DNA of 64,000 nt from Neorhizobium galegae bv. officinalis (GCA_000985875.1 CCRI01000005.1:248001-312000), one strand, 5' to 3'; shown: positions 1 to 11,076, counted from the stretch's first letter. Notes: generated from the letters alone by a model not told the origin. Numbers and translations: made by a program.

Positions 1-903
<903 letters not shown>

Positions 904-1048
904 GGGACGAGTAGTCAAGCTTCCTTCCGCCGCAGGATCGCCGGCTGGCACAGAAAGTCACCAAAGGCGTCTCATTGCCACACGGGCGCAACGGAGGAGA
1001 TGGAAGCTGCTGGCTGCTGGCGGCTCGCGCATCGGGCGCCGACAAACC

Positions 1049-1891
1049 TCAGTTCGCAGTGCGTGCCAAAAATTCGCGGATCGCAGCGATCACGACCTCA
1101 TGCGCTTCGACATGGACCGCGTGGTTCGCGTTCGGAACTTCGAGAAGCTCGCCCCCGGGGATGCTTTCAGCGATCAGGCGCGAATGGTTCGGCGGGCAGA
1201 TCCAGTCTTCGGCACCGCAGACAACCAGCGTCGGAACCGGAATATCCTTCAGCTTGTCGCGCAGGTCGTAGAGCCGTTCCTTGAACAAGGCGTTGTGGGT
1301 CTCGGCATGCAGATGCATGGTGCGGGTGCGCTCCAGCGCGGCATCCGGATCGAATTTTTCGTAATAGAGCGGCTGCAACGCCAGCCATATCAGGCGCAGT
1401 TCGGTATCGTCCTTGACCCTGTCGGAGAACATCTTGTCGAGCATGTCGAGCGAGGCGCTCGTCGCCTTGTGGATCCGCTGCTTGAACACCACCATGGCAT
1501 CGTCTTCGTGGTGATAGCTCGCGGCAGTCCCGCGCAGGATCAGTCGCGACAGGTTCTGGCCATATTTCACGGCGTAGGTGAGCGCGATCATGCCGCCGAA
1601 CGAGCCGCCCTCGAGAATGATCTTGCGGCCGCCGCACAAGTTTATACGAAAGGCTTCGACGTCATCGGCCAGCTGCTCGAACGTGTAGGGCGGCGTCAGG
1701 CTCGTCTCCCCGCAGCCGCGCTGATCATAGGCGATGACCCGATATTGGTCCGACAGGACCTTGTAGGCGTTGAACTCTCCATGGCGGTCGCCGATGCCGC
1801 GCCCGCCATGCAGCGCAATGATCGGCTCGGCATCGGGATTGCCGATGTCGTCATAGACGAAGGTGGCGTTGTTGAGTGTCACTGTCGGCAT
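1049..1891 (-). CDS. Alpha/beta hydrolase, proline iminopeptidase-like
   Basis: A 280-residue alpha/beta-hydrolase-fold protein. It has the oxyanion-hole segment HGGRGIGD (residues 29-36), the nucleophile elbow GGSFGG with Ser97, the acid region CGAEDW with Asp229, and the catalytic His257 in NANHAVHVE. The overall pattern resembles proline iminopeptidases and related amidases or esterases, but specificity cannot be read from it. There is no signal peptide, so it is probably cytoplasmic. It is the last gene of the long minus-strand operon, 152 bases after the substrate-binding protein, and may be co-transcribed. In that context it probably hydrolyses the imported compound or a product of it (inference). 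Confidence 0.88.
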   Translation of the reverse strand: MPTVTLNNATFVYDDIGNPDAEPIIALHGGRGIGDRHGEFNAYKVLSDQYRVIAYDQRGCGETSLTPPYTFEQLADDVEAFRINLCGGRKIILEGGSFGGMIALTYAVKYGQNLSRLILRGTAASYHHEDDAMVVFKQRIHKATSASLDMLDKMFSDRVKDDTELRLIWLALQPLYYEKFDPDAALERTRTMHLHAETHNALFKERLYDLRDKLKDIPVPTLVVCGAEDWICPPNHSRLIAESIPGGELLEVPNANHAVHVEAHEVVIAAIREFLARTAN

Positions 1892-2043
1892 GGGACTATC
1901 CTATTCTGATATGGGCGTCTGGGTACGTGCATGTGCCGGATCGCCAATCGTCCGGCGGATGCTGGATCCAACAACTGTCATCAGCCAATGGAAGACCATC
2001 CCGCCTCTTGTGAAACGGGATGGCAAATTTTGGCGTCCTGGGC

Positions 2044-3549
2044 TCAGTTGGCCGCAGGCTTCATGTCGAAAGCGCGGACCCAGTCGTCGCCCCGGGCGGT
2101 CCAGGTGATACGCTTGGACAGGCCGTAGGTGGCGGGCTGGGTATAGAGGAAGAGCGCCGGCGCCTCGTCGCACATCACCTCGGTCGCCTTCTTGTAGGCG
2201 GCCTGGCGCTTGGCCACATCCATGGTCGAGCGGCCGTCCGCCAGGGCCTTGCCGAAATCGGCATTCTCCCAATAGGCGTACATGTTGCCTGGCGCGAACA
2301 GGGTCAGAAGACCGTCGGCATCGATCGTCGGCCAGGCCTGGCTGAGCAGGCTCATGCGGCCGAGATCCTTGGTCTTCAGATACTTGTCCATATAGGCGCT
2401 GAACTGCATCTCGACGATCTTGGTCTTGACGCCGATCTCTTCCAGCTGGCTGGCGACAGCCTGGACGACTTCCTCGCCGTTGAGGTAGATGCCGGTCGGC
2501 ACTTCGATTTCGATCGGCTCGGCCGGCGCACCGCCTGCCTTCTTCAAAAGGTCGGCCGCCTTTTCCGGGTCATAGGCGTAAGGCTTCAGATCGGCGTTGA
2601 AGCCGAAATAGCTCTTCGACGTCACCTGGCACTTGGCGATCTCGGCCTGGTCGTTGAAGATCGCCTTGACGATGCCTTCCTTGTCGACGGCGTAGTTCAG
2701 CGCCTGGCGAAGCAGCTTGTTGTCGAGCGGCGGCTTCAGTGTGTTGAACTTGATGAAGGCCGTGCGGGTGCTCGGCACCGCGCCGGCCTGGGCGCTGCCG
2801 CTCGTCTTGATCCGGGTAATTTCCGTGGTCGGGATCGAGTTGATGAAATCGACCTCGCCCGCAAGCAGCGCGGCGACACGGCTGGCGGCATCCGGAATGA
2901 TGCGGACGACGACCTTGCTGAAGTCCGGCTTCGCACCCCAGTATTGCGGATTGGCGTCGAGCGTGATGCTCTCGCCCGGCTTGACGGAGGAGATGACATA
3001 GGCACCGCCCGAGGCGGTCTCGGTCGCCGGCTTATGGTTGGCGGCCCATTTCGGCGGCAGCAGGAAGAACATGGACAGCTGGCCGATCATCGCCGGATAG
3101 GGCGAGCTCGTCTTGATCTCGATCTCGGTCGGGCTGATGACCTTGACGTCGGAGATCAGCGTGAACCACGCCTTGATGCGGGCATTGACGGCCGGGTCGC
3201 GCACACGATCGAAATTCCATTTGACCACTTCGGCATCGATCTTCTCGCCATCGTTGAACGTGGCGTCCGAACGCAGCTTGATGCGCCAGGTCAGGTCGTC
3301 GACGCTCGTCCATTCGGTTGCAAGAGCCGGAGCAATCTTCATGTCGGGCCCGCGCAGGACCAGCGACGGATAGATGTGGCTGAGCAGGCTGAGGTCGGTG
3401 CCGACGGATGCCGTCATATGCGGATCGAACGTGTTGATCGTGTTCGTGATCGCGATGGTCAGCGTCTTGTCCTGTGCCAGCGCCGATGTCGAGATCGTGG
3501 CGCCGAGTGAAAGTGCGGCGATTGCCGCGGAGATCGTTTTTCTGGTCAC
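2044..3549 (-). CDS. ABC importer substrate-binding protein, family 5
   Basis: A periplasmic solute-binding protein of the SBP_bac_5 (peptide/nickel/opine) family, about 501 residues, the usual length. The N-terminus is a clear Sec signal (TRKTISAAIAALSLG followed by ...STSALAQD). A family landmark is the segment near [17 protein letters not shown] positions, here seen as LKPYAYDPEKAADLLKKAG. I chose GTG at 3549 because AAGGGA sits six bases before it; an in-frame ATG at 3555 is almost inside that ribosome site. It should deliver substrate to the permeases at 10.2-12.0 kb. It lies downstream of the 34-codon small gene. From memory, binding proteins of this kind occur in Avi_7169/Avi_7170 cassettes (TIGR04028); a profile search would settle that. 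Confidence 0.92.
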   Translation of the reverse strand: MTRKTISAAIAALSLGATISTSALAQDKTLTIAITNTINTFDPHMTASVGTDLSLLSHIYPSLVLRGPDMKIAPALATEWTSVDDLTWRIKLRSDATFNDGEKIDAEVVKWNFDRVRDPAVNARIKAWFTLISDVKVISPTEIEIKTSSPYPAMIGQLSMFFLLPPKWAANHKPATETASGGAYVISSVKPGESITLDANPQYWGAKPDFSKVVVRIIPDAASRVAALLAGEVDFINSIPTTEITRIKTSGSAQAGAVPSTRTAFIKFNTLKPPLDNKLLRQALNYAVDKEGIVKAIFNDQAEIAKCQVTSKSYFGFNADLKPYAYDPEKAADLLKKAGGAPAEPIEIEVPTGIYLNGEEVVQAVASQLEEIGVKTKIVEMQFSAYMDKYLKTKDLGRMSLLSQAWPTIDADGLLTLFAPGNMYAYWENADFGKALADGRSTMDVAKRQAAYKKATEVMCDEAPALFLYTQPATYGLSKRITWTARGDDWVRAFDMKPAAN

Positions 3550-3621
3550 GTCCATTCCCTTCTGATTAATTCCCGTTGGTTTTCATGGGCTTACACTGCG
3601 CTCTCAAGAGACGCTTTTCCT

Positions 3622-3726
3622 CTATTCGACGTCCTTGAGCGGATCGAATTTGCGAAGATCGCGGAACGTTTCGGTCATCCCTCTGCCGGGGACGACGATC
3701 GGCTTGTCCGGGGAGCTGGCGGTCAT
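3622..3726 (-). CDS. Small gene, 34 codons, unknown
   Basis: A short open frame between the AhpD-domain gene and the binding-protein gene. It has a strong ribosome site (GGGAGGAAACAGC directly before ATG) and ends in TAG. The product is hydrophilic, starts MTASSPDKPIVVPGRG, and is rich in charged residues towards the end (FRDLRKFDPLKDVE). It has no signal peptide and no membrane segment. It starts 19 bases after the upstream gene ends and stops 72 bases before the next start, so it fits the operon spacing. I do not recognise it. It could be a real small protein or a translated leader that tunes expression of the binding protein. Confidence 0.5.
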   Translation of the reverse strand: MTASSPDKPIVVPGRGMTETFRDLRKFDPLKDVE

Positions 3727-3745
3727 GCTGTTTCCTCCCTTCCGT

Positions 3746-4324
3746 TCATTTGGCTTCGACAGGTACGGAATGACCAAGCGTGTGCATCAGTCGGTTCGCC
3801 CAGCCGAAAATGGCGGCGGAGTGGATGAGATCGACGATCTCGGCCTTCGACATGCCATGATCGCGAAGGGCCTGTACCTGCTCCCTGGTGGCCTGCGACG
3901 GCGTCTCGGACAGCGCCTTGCAGAAATCGACGATCGCCTGGGTCCTGGCATCGAACGGACCTTCGAGGCCCCGCACATAGATCTCCTCGACGACATCCTC
4001 GCGGCCCGACAGTTCGACATAACGGCGGGCATGGACCGAGGCGCAATAGACGCAACGATTGACGGCGGAGGCGACGAGCGCGCCGAGTTCGCGCTCGGCC
4101 CGGTCGAGGCCGCCCTTGGCATACATGATGGCGTTGAAAAGTTTCGTGCGGGCCACGTAGGATTCCGGATCATGCGCAAGCGTGCGCACATAGGCGGAAA
4201 CCTTGGTATTGGACGGGGTCACCTGCATCGCAGCCAGCTGTTCTTCGCTCGCCGCGGCAATGTCGACCGGCTCGATATAGGGCGACCAGGAGAGCGCCTT
4301 GACCTTGAAACGCGACATGCTCAT
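3746..4324 (-). CDS. Alkylhydroperoxidase-domain protein, Avi_7169 type
   Basis: A 192-residue AhpD/CMD-fold protein. It keeps the AhpD catalytic signature, with Cys91-x-x-Cys94 and His98 (CVYCASVH) after an ERELG acidic segment, so a thiol-based peroxidase or disulfide role is plausible. The sequence pattern (CMD domain in the second half, about 190 residues, paired with a second CMD gene) matches what I recall of the Avi_7169 family (TIGR04030). Its ATG overlaps the stop of the upstream CMD gene (ATGA), so the two are probably translationally coupled. It likely protects against, or takes part in, redox chemistry on the imported substrate. The exact reaction is unknown. Confidence 0.85.
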   Translation of the reverse strand: MSMSRFKVKALSWSPYIEPVDIAAASEEQLAAMQVTPSNTKVSAYVRTLAHDPESYVARTKLFNAIMYAKGGLDRAERELGALVASAVNRCVYCASVHARRYVELSGREDVVEEIYVRGLEGPFDARTQAIVDFCKALSETPSQATREQVQALRDHGMSKAEIVDLIHSAAIFGWANRLMHTLGHSVPVEAK

Positions 4325-4827
4325 TCGACCTCCTCCAGAAGGCTCAGGCCGACAAGGACGCGGGCCTCGTAGTTGACGAAGGCAATCAGCTCGGACAGCG
4401 CGATGATCTGCGGATTGGTGAGCCCCGCCTTTTCGAGGCGCTCGATATCTGCCCTGCTGTTGTCGCGCGGCGTTTTGGTGACGAGATCGGCATGGCGAAT
4501 GACGGCACTGGTAAAGGCATCGGCCGCCGCGGTCTCGGCGCCGGAAGCGATGGCGGCGAGATCCGGATCGCTGCCGGCGTCGTCCAGCATCAAATCGTAG
4601 ACCGCAGCCAAGTCCTCGCGGCCGATGAAGCGGGCCATGCGGGAAGCAAGCGCGGCGCGCAGAGCATGGCTAAGGCCAAAGCCGTGGTTTGGGCTGAGCA
4701 CCGTTTCGCGGCAGAGCTCGGTGCCCTCCACGAATTCCGGTCGCTCGCGGCGGATCGCATAAAGCTCGGAGCCCTCTTTCAGGCCGGACAGGATGTCGAT
4801 CTGGTCCAAGTCACTCATTCCCATCAT
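4321..4827 (-). CDS. CMD-domain protein, Avi_7170 type
   Basis: A carboxymuconolactone-decarboxylase-like protein of about 168 residues that pairs with the next gene. Unlike its partner it has no CxxC in the expected position (the segment reads RMARFIGREDLAAVYD), so it is probably not a thiol peroxidase itself. I chose ATG 4827 because AGGTGG lies five bases upstream; GTG 4836 and ATG 4818 are alternatives. The start lies inside the 3' end of the molybdopterin gene, and the stop overlaps the next ATG. It could form a hetero-oligomer with the active AhpD-domain protein (inference). Family assignment to TIGR04029 is from memory of the arrangement. Confidence 0.8.
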   Translation of the reverse strand: MMGMSDLDQIDILSGLKEGSELYAIRRERPEFVEGTELCRETVLSPNHGFGLSHALRAALASRMARFIGREDLAAVYDLMLDDAGSDPDLAAIASGAETAAADAFTSAVIRHADLVTKTPRDNSRADIERLEKAGLTNPQIIALSELIAFVNYEARVLVGLSLLEEVE

Positions 4828-7087
4828 AGGTTCCACCTGCGGATCCGGTCCATGGACGGATCGAGATCAGGCATGAATTGGGGGCGGTCGCCTGCGACAG
4901 ATGCGAGGCGGGTGTGATTGCTGTCAGCGTATTCGGGTTGCCGCCGTGGTCGACGCCCTGCGCATCGGGGCGGAACCAGCCGCCGGTCGGAAGCACGGCG
5001 ACGCCGGGCATCAGGCCATCATCGATCGTCAGCGCCGCGATCGTGCGGCCGCGGTCGTTGTAAAGCTCGCAAAGGTCGTCCGGTTTCAGGGTAAGACGCC
5101 TGGCGTCGATCTCGCTCAGCGTAAAACGCTCATAGCCGTCAAGCTTGGCCGACTGGCTCGCGGGGCCATATTCGAGCTGGCCATGCAGGCGGTGGGCGGG
5201 CTGCGGAGACAGGAGATGGAACGGGTGTTTCGCCGAAAGCGGCGCGCCAAGCCACTCCTCCGGCGCCAGCCAGACGGGATGGCCGGCAATGTCGGAATAA
5301 CCGAAGCCGCGGACGGCGTTCGACCCGATTTCGATCCTGCCGCTCGCTGTTTTCAGCGGGGCCGCATCCGGGTCTCTGACGAAATCTTGAAAATGGTTCG
5401 CCGGCGCCGGCGCAAGCTCGCCTTCGTCAAGCGCGGCATAACCCCGAAGGCGAAACGCCTGGAAATCCGGCAATTCCGGATAACGCTCCCGATAACCTTC
5501 ATAGATCCGGGCAAGCCAGTCGTCAGTCGTCAACCCCTCGTCGAACTGCTGGCGGCAACCGAGTTTCTCGGCGATCAGGCAATAGGCTTGGTGATCGGTC
5601 AAGACACCGGCAGGCGGATCCATCACACGGCGGCTGTAGACCAGCCAGTTCTCGCGCGACGCCGCCGCGACATCGTCGCGCTCGAAGGGAAACGCCGACG
5701 GAAGCACGATGTCTGCCATCTTGGCGGTGGCAGTCCACATGTTCTCGGTGACGATCACGGTCTCGGGGCGCCGGAAAGCCTCGGCCAGCCGGTTGAGATC
5801 CTGATGATGGTGGAAGGGATTGCCGCCTGCCCACCAGACGAGCCGGATATCGGGCAGTTGAAGAACCTGTCCGTCGTAGTCGATCCGCCCGCCCGGATTT
5901 TCGAGCAGATCGGTGATCCGCGCCACCGGAATGAAGCTGCGGACCGGGTTGGGGCCTTGTTCGAATGCCGGCCCTTTCAGGCGCCGCACCGGCTGGCCGA
6001 CGGAATTGACGGCTGTCAGCCCGAATGCGAAACCGCAGCCGCGCTTGCCGACATGCCCCGCCATCGACGCGAGCGCGATCGCCGCCCAGAACGGCTGTTC
6101 GCCACGCCGCGCCCGTTGCAGCGACCAGGCGACGTTGACCAGGCTCGGCACGTCATGCAGGTCTTCGGCGATCTCGACGATGGTTTGCGCCGGCACACCG
6201 GAAATCGCCGAGGCCCATTCGGCATCCTTGGCGATGCCGTCCGCCTCGCCGACCAGATAGCTTTCGAAATCGCAATAGCCGGTCGTGCAGCGTTTCAGGA
6301 AGTCGCAGTCGAACAGGCCTTGGGCGAGCAGCGTATGGCACATGCCGAGCATCACCGCGGCATCCGTATTCGGGCGAAGCGGAACATGCCGGACGTTCGC
6401 ACCGGAGGGCGCATCGCTCGAAGCCGGGCTGAAGACGATGATGCGCACACCTTTGTCCTGGCAGCGCCGCAGCCATTCGACGGCGCGGTGGCTGCCGGTC
6501 CCTCCCGACTCCACCTGCGCATTGCTCAGCCGGAAGCCGCCGAACCCGACCACGAGCTGACAGCCTTCGGCAATGTCGTTCCAGGACGGCGAGGTATCGC
6601 AGGCATCCTTGTAATCCGGGCCGAGGATATGCGGCAGAAGGACGGCCGCAGCGCCATAGGAGTAGCTGTTGACGGAAGAGGTGAAGCCGCCGGCCAGATT
6701 GAGCAGGCGCTTGAGCTGGCTTTGCGCATGATGGAAACGGCCGGCACTGGCCCAGCCGTAGGAGCCGCCGAAGATCGCCTGGTTGCCGTGGCTCTCCCGC
6801 ACGCGCCGCAATTCGCCGGCGATCAGGCCTGCAGCCTTGTCCCAGCTTATCGCGACGAAATCCTCGCGGCCGCGCGAAACGCCGGTTCCGGCAAGGGGCC
6901 CCTTCTCCAGCCAGGACTTGCGGACCATCGGGGCGCGGATCCGCTCCGGATGGTCGGCCAGATCCAGGTAGCCGAGACCCGTTTCCGAAGGGTCAGGATC
7001 ATGACGGAACGGCAGGAGCTTGCGCTTCCCGTTCGCATCCGTGCCGACTTCGTAAGTGCCGAAATGGGTTGCGAACAGATGCGTCAT
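4811..7087 (-). CDS. Molybdopterin oxidoreductase, BisC/TorZ-like
   Basis: A bis-MGD molybdoenzyme of the DMSO-reductase family, about 758 residues. The N-terminus lacks a Cys-based 4Fe-4S motif and a twin-arginine signal, so it resembles cytoplasmic biotin/methionine sulfoxide reductases (BisC) and TorZ. Ser143 in NSYSYGAA aligns with the Ser that ligates molybdenum in DMSO reductase. GGSYGWASAGRFHHAQ (about residues 107-122) is a family landmark, and the last 130 residues form the molydopterin-binding domain. I start at MTHLFATHFG because further upstream the frame only runs antiphase through the ABC ATPase gene. It is 4 bases from that gene and overlaps the CMD gene. It likely reduces an S-oxide or N-oxide, or oxidises the reverse. 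Confidence 0.88.
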   Translation of the reverse strand: MTHLFATHFGTYEVGTDANGKRKLLPFRHDPDPSETGLGYLDLADHPERIRAPMVRKSWLEKGPLAGTGVSRGREDFVAISWDKAAGLIAGELRRVRESHGNQAIFGGSYGWASAGRFHHAQSQLKRLLNLAGGFTSSVNSYSYGAAAVLLPHILGPDYKDACDTSPSWNDIAEGCQLVVGFGGFRLSNAQVESGGTGSHRAVEWLRRCQDKGVRIIVFSPASSDAPSGANVRHVPLRPNTDAAVMLGMCHTLLAQGLFDCDFLKRCTTGYCDFESYLVGEADGIAKDAEWASAISGVPAQTIVEIAEDLHDVPSLVNVAWSLQRARRGEQPFWAAIALASMAGHVGKRGCGFAFGLTAVNSVGQPVRRLKGPAFEQGPNPVRSFIPVARITDLLENPGGRIDYDGQVLQLPDIRLVWWAGGNPFHHHQDLNRLAEAFRRPETVIVTENMWTATAKMADIVLPSAFPFERDDVAAASRENWLVYSRRVMDPPAGVLTDHQAYCLIAEKLGCRQQFDEGLTTDDWLARIYEGYRERYPELPDFQAFRLRGYAALDEGELAPAPANHFQDFVRDPDAAPLKTASGRIEIGSNAVRGFGYSDIAGHPVWLAPEEWLGAPLSAKHPFHLLSPQPAHRLHGQLEYGPASQSAKLDGYERFTLSEIDARRLTLKPDDLCELYNDRGRTIAALTIDDGLMPGVAVLPTGGWFRPDAQGVDHGGNPNTLTAITPASHLSQATAPNSCLISIRPWTGSAGGTYDGNE

Positions 7088-7091
7088 TTTC

Positions 7092-8005
7092 TCAAGCCTC
7101 CAGCACGAAATGACGATCTCCGACGGGCCGCAGAACGGCTTCCTCCGGCGGCAGGTTGGCGCCGACGTCGAAGACAAGCGGTCGGCGGTTGCGTTCGATA
7201 TCCGGGTCGGGAACCGGGATCGCCGAAAGCAGCGCTTTCGTATAGGCATGCTGCGGGTTTTCGAAAATCGCGTCGCAGGGACCGATTTCGACGATGCGCC
7301 CGCGCAGCATGACCGCCACCCGGTGGCAGAGATATCGGATCATCGACAGGTCGTGGGCGATGAACAGGTAGGTCAATCCCAGCTCGTCCTGCAGATCCTG
7401 GAAGAGGTTGACGATCTGCGCCTGGATCGAGACGTCGAGGGCGGTGATCGGCTCGTCGGCCACGATGAAGGCAGGATTGAGCGCGATCGCCCGCGCGATA
7501 TTGACGCGCTGGCGCTGGCCGCCGGAAAATTCGTGCGGATAACGCTTCATGAAGGACGGATCGAGGCCGACTTTGGTAAACAGCGAGGCGACCCGATCCT
7601 CGAGCTCGCGGCGCGAACCCGCCAGTTTATGAACCTCCAGCGGCTCACCGACAAATTCGCCCACCGTCATGCGCGGATTGAGCGAGGCATAGGGATCCTG
7701 GAAGATGACCTGCATGTCGCGCCGGTAAGGCTTCAGCATCGCCTTGCTCAGGCCGGTGATATTCTCGCCCTTGTAGAGAATGTCGCCGCTGGTCGGCGCC
7801 TCGAGCTGCAGCAGCACACGGCCGGTCGTGCTCTTGCCCGAACCGGATTCGCCGACAAGCCCGAGCGTCTCGCCGGGGGCGATGTCGAAGCTGACATTGT
7901 TGACGGCCTTCAGGGCTTGCGTCGAACCGCCGAACAAACGCTTCTCGCCGCCATAGGTCTTGCAAAGGTTCTGGGCCGAAACCAGCGGCTTCATGGTGCT
8001 CTCGC

Positions 8006-8009
<4 letters not shown>
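7092..8009 (-). CDS. ABC importer ATPase, DppF/OppF type
   Basis: The second ATPase of the family-5 importer, 305 residues. Walker A GESGSGKST is at residues 53-61, followed by the Q-loop IFQDPYASLNPRMTVG, the signature FSGGQRQRV, Walker B FIVADEPITALD, and the H-loop IAHDLS. The C-terminal tail with HAYTKALLSAIPVPDP is the oligopeptide/dipeptide transporter extension. I start at MSESTMKP because its ATG overlaps the stop of the DppD-like gene (ATGA), showing coupling. It should pair with the DppD-like ATPase and drive the two permeases. Substrate unknown. Confidence 0.93.
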
Positions 8010-9016
<1,007 letters not shown>

Positions 9017-9023
9017 CGGACGC

Positions 9024-10214
9024 TCAGACCTCCAGATAGCCGCCGGCCGAGCGGGTCAGATACTCGCGGCCGGTCTCGGTGACGAGAACGGTATCGGAGA
9101 TCTGCGTCGCGCAGACGCCGGGAACGCGGATATTGGGCTCGAAGGTGAAGATCATGCCCGATTCGAGCACCAGCGAAGACGACGCGTCGAGCGAGGAATG
9201 CTCGTGCGCGCCAAGCCCGATCCCGTGGCCGATGCGGCCCGGAATATTGGCACCATAACCACGCGCCTTCAGTCCCTCGCGGGTCTTCTCGAACAGATCC
9301 TTGTAGGGCGTGCCGGGCCTGATCAGGGCATCGACCTCTTCGCGGATCTCGAGAATGGCGTCGAGCGCCCGCTTGTTGACTTCCGGCAGCGGGCCCATCG
9401 CGATGGTGCGCTCGTTCTCGGCGTGGATGCCGTTGGCGATCGTCCAGATCAGCACCGAGACGGCCTCGCCGCGCTGAGGCTTGCGCTGGGTGGGGTTGTC
9501 GCAATTGTAGAACATGCGCGGCCCCGAAAGCACCCAGGTCGCCATGCCGTTCTGGACCCCGCCTTCCAGCGAGCCGAAGTCGCAGACCTCGACATCGGGA
9601 TATTCGGCGGCCCACAGCCTGTTCATCGCATGCATGGAGGCGATAGCGACTTCCCGCTCGTTGCCGCCGGCGGCAAGGGTTGCGACCGCCGTATCCATGC
9701 CAAGATCGGCCGCCCGCGCCGCGATGCGGGCATTGGCGATCTCGTCCGGGTCCTTGATCAGGCGGCAATGGTCGATCAGATGGCTGACATCGGCGAATGC
9801 CGCGTCCGGCAGCGCCTTGCGCAACTGGCCGGCCCGCTGGATCGAGATGAATTCCTCCTCGATGCCGACGGTCTTGCCGGCCACGCCGAGATCGCCGAGG
9901 ATCGAGGCCAGCGCATCCTGCCAGTTCGGCCCCATGGTGACCTTGGTCGACCAGGAACCATAAAGGCGGATATCCGGCACCCAGGCGCTGGCGCGACCGT
10001 GATCGTCGCGCAGCGCATGCACGAGCATGATCGGGTCATGGTCCGGGGTCAGGATGGCGATCACCGGATGGGAATAGATGATCGGGTTGAAGCCGGTGAA
10101 ATAGAAACTGTTTTCCGGTTTGAAGGAGATGATGACATCGACGCCCTGCCTGGCCATGCCGGCCTTCAGGCGTCCGACGCGGGGCGGTAACGTGGAACGG
10201 GAAGGCTCAATCAT
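9024..10214 (-). CDS. M24 (pita-bread) protein, creatinase-like, metal ligands altered
   Basis: A 396-residue protein with the two-domain layout of Xaa-Pro aminopeptidase and creatinase: an N-terminal creatinase domain (about 1-150) and a pita-bread domain. Of the five M24 metal ligands, His330 (GRIGHGIG) and Glu359 (FTFEP) remain. The first Asp aligns with Leu255, the second with Glu266 (HAENERT), and the last Glu with Ser373 (QISDTV). Creatinase also lacks metal and has an ERT where peptidases have DxTR. I therefore infer a metal-independent C-N hydrolase rather than an aminopeptidase. Its start overlaps the permease stop (ATGA), and it sits between permease and ATPase genes of one importer, which suggests action on the imported substrate. 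Confidence 0.87.
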   Translation of the reverse strand: MIEPSRSTLPPRVGRLKAGMARQGVDVIISFKPENSFYFTGFNPIIYSHPVIAILTPDHDPIMLVHALRDDHGRASAWVPDIRLYGSWSTKVTMGPNWQDALASILGDLGVAGKTVGIEEEFISIQRAGQLRKALPDAAFADVSHLIDHCRLIKDPDEIANARIAARAADLGMDTAVATLAAGGNEREVAIASMHAMNRLWAAEYPDVEVCDFGSLEGGVQNGMATWVLSGPRMFYNCDNPTQRKPQRGEAVSVLIWTIANGIHAENERTIAMGPLPEVNKRALDAILEIREEVDALIRPGTPYKDLFEKTREGLKARGYGANIPGRIGHGIGLGAHEHSSLDASSSLVLESGMIFTFEPNIRVPGVCATQISDTVLVTETGREYLTRSAGGYLEV

Positions 10215-11068
10215 CGCATGGTCCTCAATTTCGGATCGAAATGATCGCGCAGCCAGTCACCCAGAAGGTTGACGCTGAGCACAGTCAGGAGAATGGCAAT
10301 GCCGGGGAAGGTGACGATCCACCAGGCGGTCGAGATGTAGACGCGGCCGTCGGCCAGCATGCGGCCCCAGCTCGGATTGGGCGGCTGGACGCCGAGCCCG
10401 AGAAACGAAAGCGCCGCGTCCATGATGATGATGCGGGCAAGTTCCAGCGTGGCAATCACCAGCGCCGGCGTCATGACGTTCGGCAGCAGGTGCTTGAGCA
10501 TGATGCGCCAGGTCCCCGCACCGATCGCATGGGCCGACAGGATGAACTCGCGTTCGCGAAGGGCAAGCACCTGGCCGCGAATGATGCGGGCGTAGCGGAG
10601 CCAGCTCGTCAAGGCGAGCACGATGACGAGGTTGCGGGTCGAGGGTCCGAGCGCCGCAACCACCAGAAGGGCCAGAAGCATCAGCGGCAAGGCAAGCTGG
10701 ATATCGACGATGCGCATCAGGACGCGATCGACAATGCCGCGGTAATAACCGGCGACAATGCCGAGCAGCGTGCCGACGATGCCGCCGAGAACGACGGCCG
10801 CGGCCGCAATCGCCAGCGTGATCCGGCTGCCATGGACGATACGGGACAGGATATCGCGGCCGAGCTCGTCGGTGCCGAGCGGATGGGCGCCGGGCGAAAA
10901 CAATCCCGTCCAGGTGGGCGCCACCATGCGGGCAAGCAGGTTGGATCGCGTCGGCACGGGCAGGCCGAGATAGGGCGCGAGAATTGCGGCCAGTACGAAG
11001 AGCGATACCAGCAGGAAACCGAACAGTCCGGCGCGGCTTTTCAGGAGGGCGAGGAAGAACGCTTTCAT
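10211..11068 (-). CDS. ABC importer permease, DppC type
   Basis: An inner-membrane permease of the BPD_transp_1/OppBC family, about 285 residues. One N-terminal membrane helix (LFGFLLVSLFVLAAILAPYL) precedes the core with about five more helices. The HPLGTDELGRDILSRIVHGSR segment is typical of DppC/OppC, and the EAA loop (SAHAIGAGTWRIMLKHLLPN) contacts the ATPase. ATG 11068 is preferred over GTG 11074 because AGGTG lies six to seven bases before it. It is packed against the DppB-type gene and overlaps the M24 gene by 4 bases. Confidence 0.92.
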   Translation of the reverse strand: MKAFFLALLKSRAGLFGFLLVSLFVLAAILAPYLGLPVPTRSNLLARMVAPTWTGLFSPGAHPLGTDELGRDILSRIVHGSRITLAIAAAAVVLGGIVGTLLGIVAGYYRGIVDRVLMRIVDIQLALPLMLLALLVVAALGPSTRNLVIVLALTSWLRYARIIRGQVLALREREFILSAHAIGAGTWRIMLKHLLPNVMTPALVIATLELARIIIMDAALSFLGLGVQPPNPSWGRMLADGRVYISTAWWIVTFPGIAILLTVLSVNLLGDWLRDHFDPKLRTMR

Positions 11069-11076
11069 GGCCACAC

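Noticed and set aside
2020..3510. 496-codon plus-strand open frame
   Set aside because: Antisense to the binding-protein gene, which has a signal peptide and family pattern.
7088..7249. N-terminal extension of the molybdopterin gene
   Set aside because: The frame runs antiphase through the DppF-like gene; the family pattern starts at MTHLF.
4901..7312. 803-codon plus-strand open frame
   Set aside because: Antisense to the molybdopterin gene; arises from high GC and codon bias, with no family pattern.
9024..10214. Xaa-Pro aminopeptidase call
   Set aside because: Three metal ligands are missing, so a peptidase name would be misleading.
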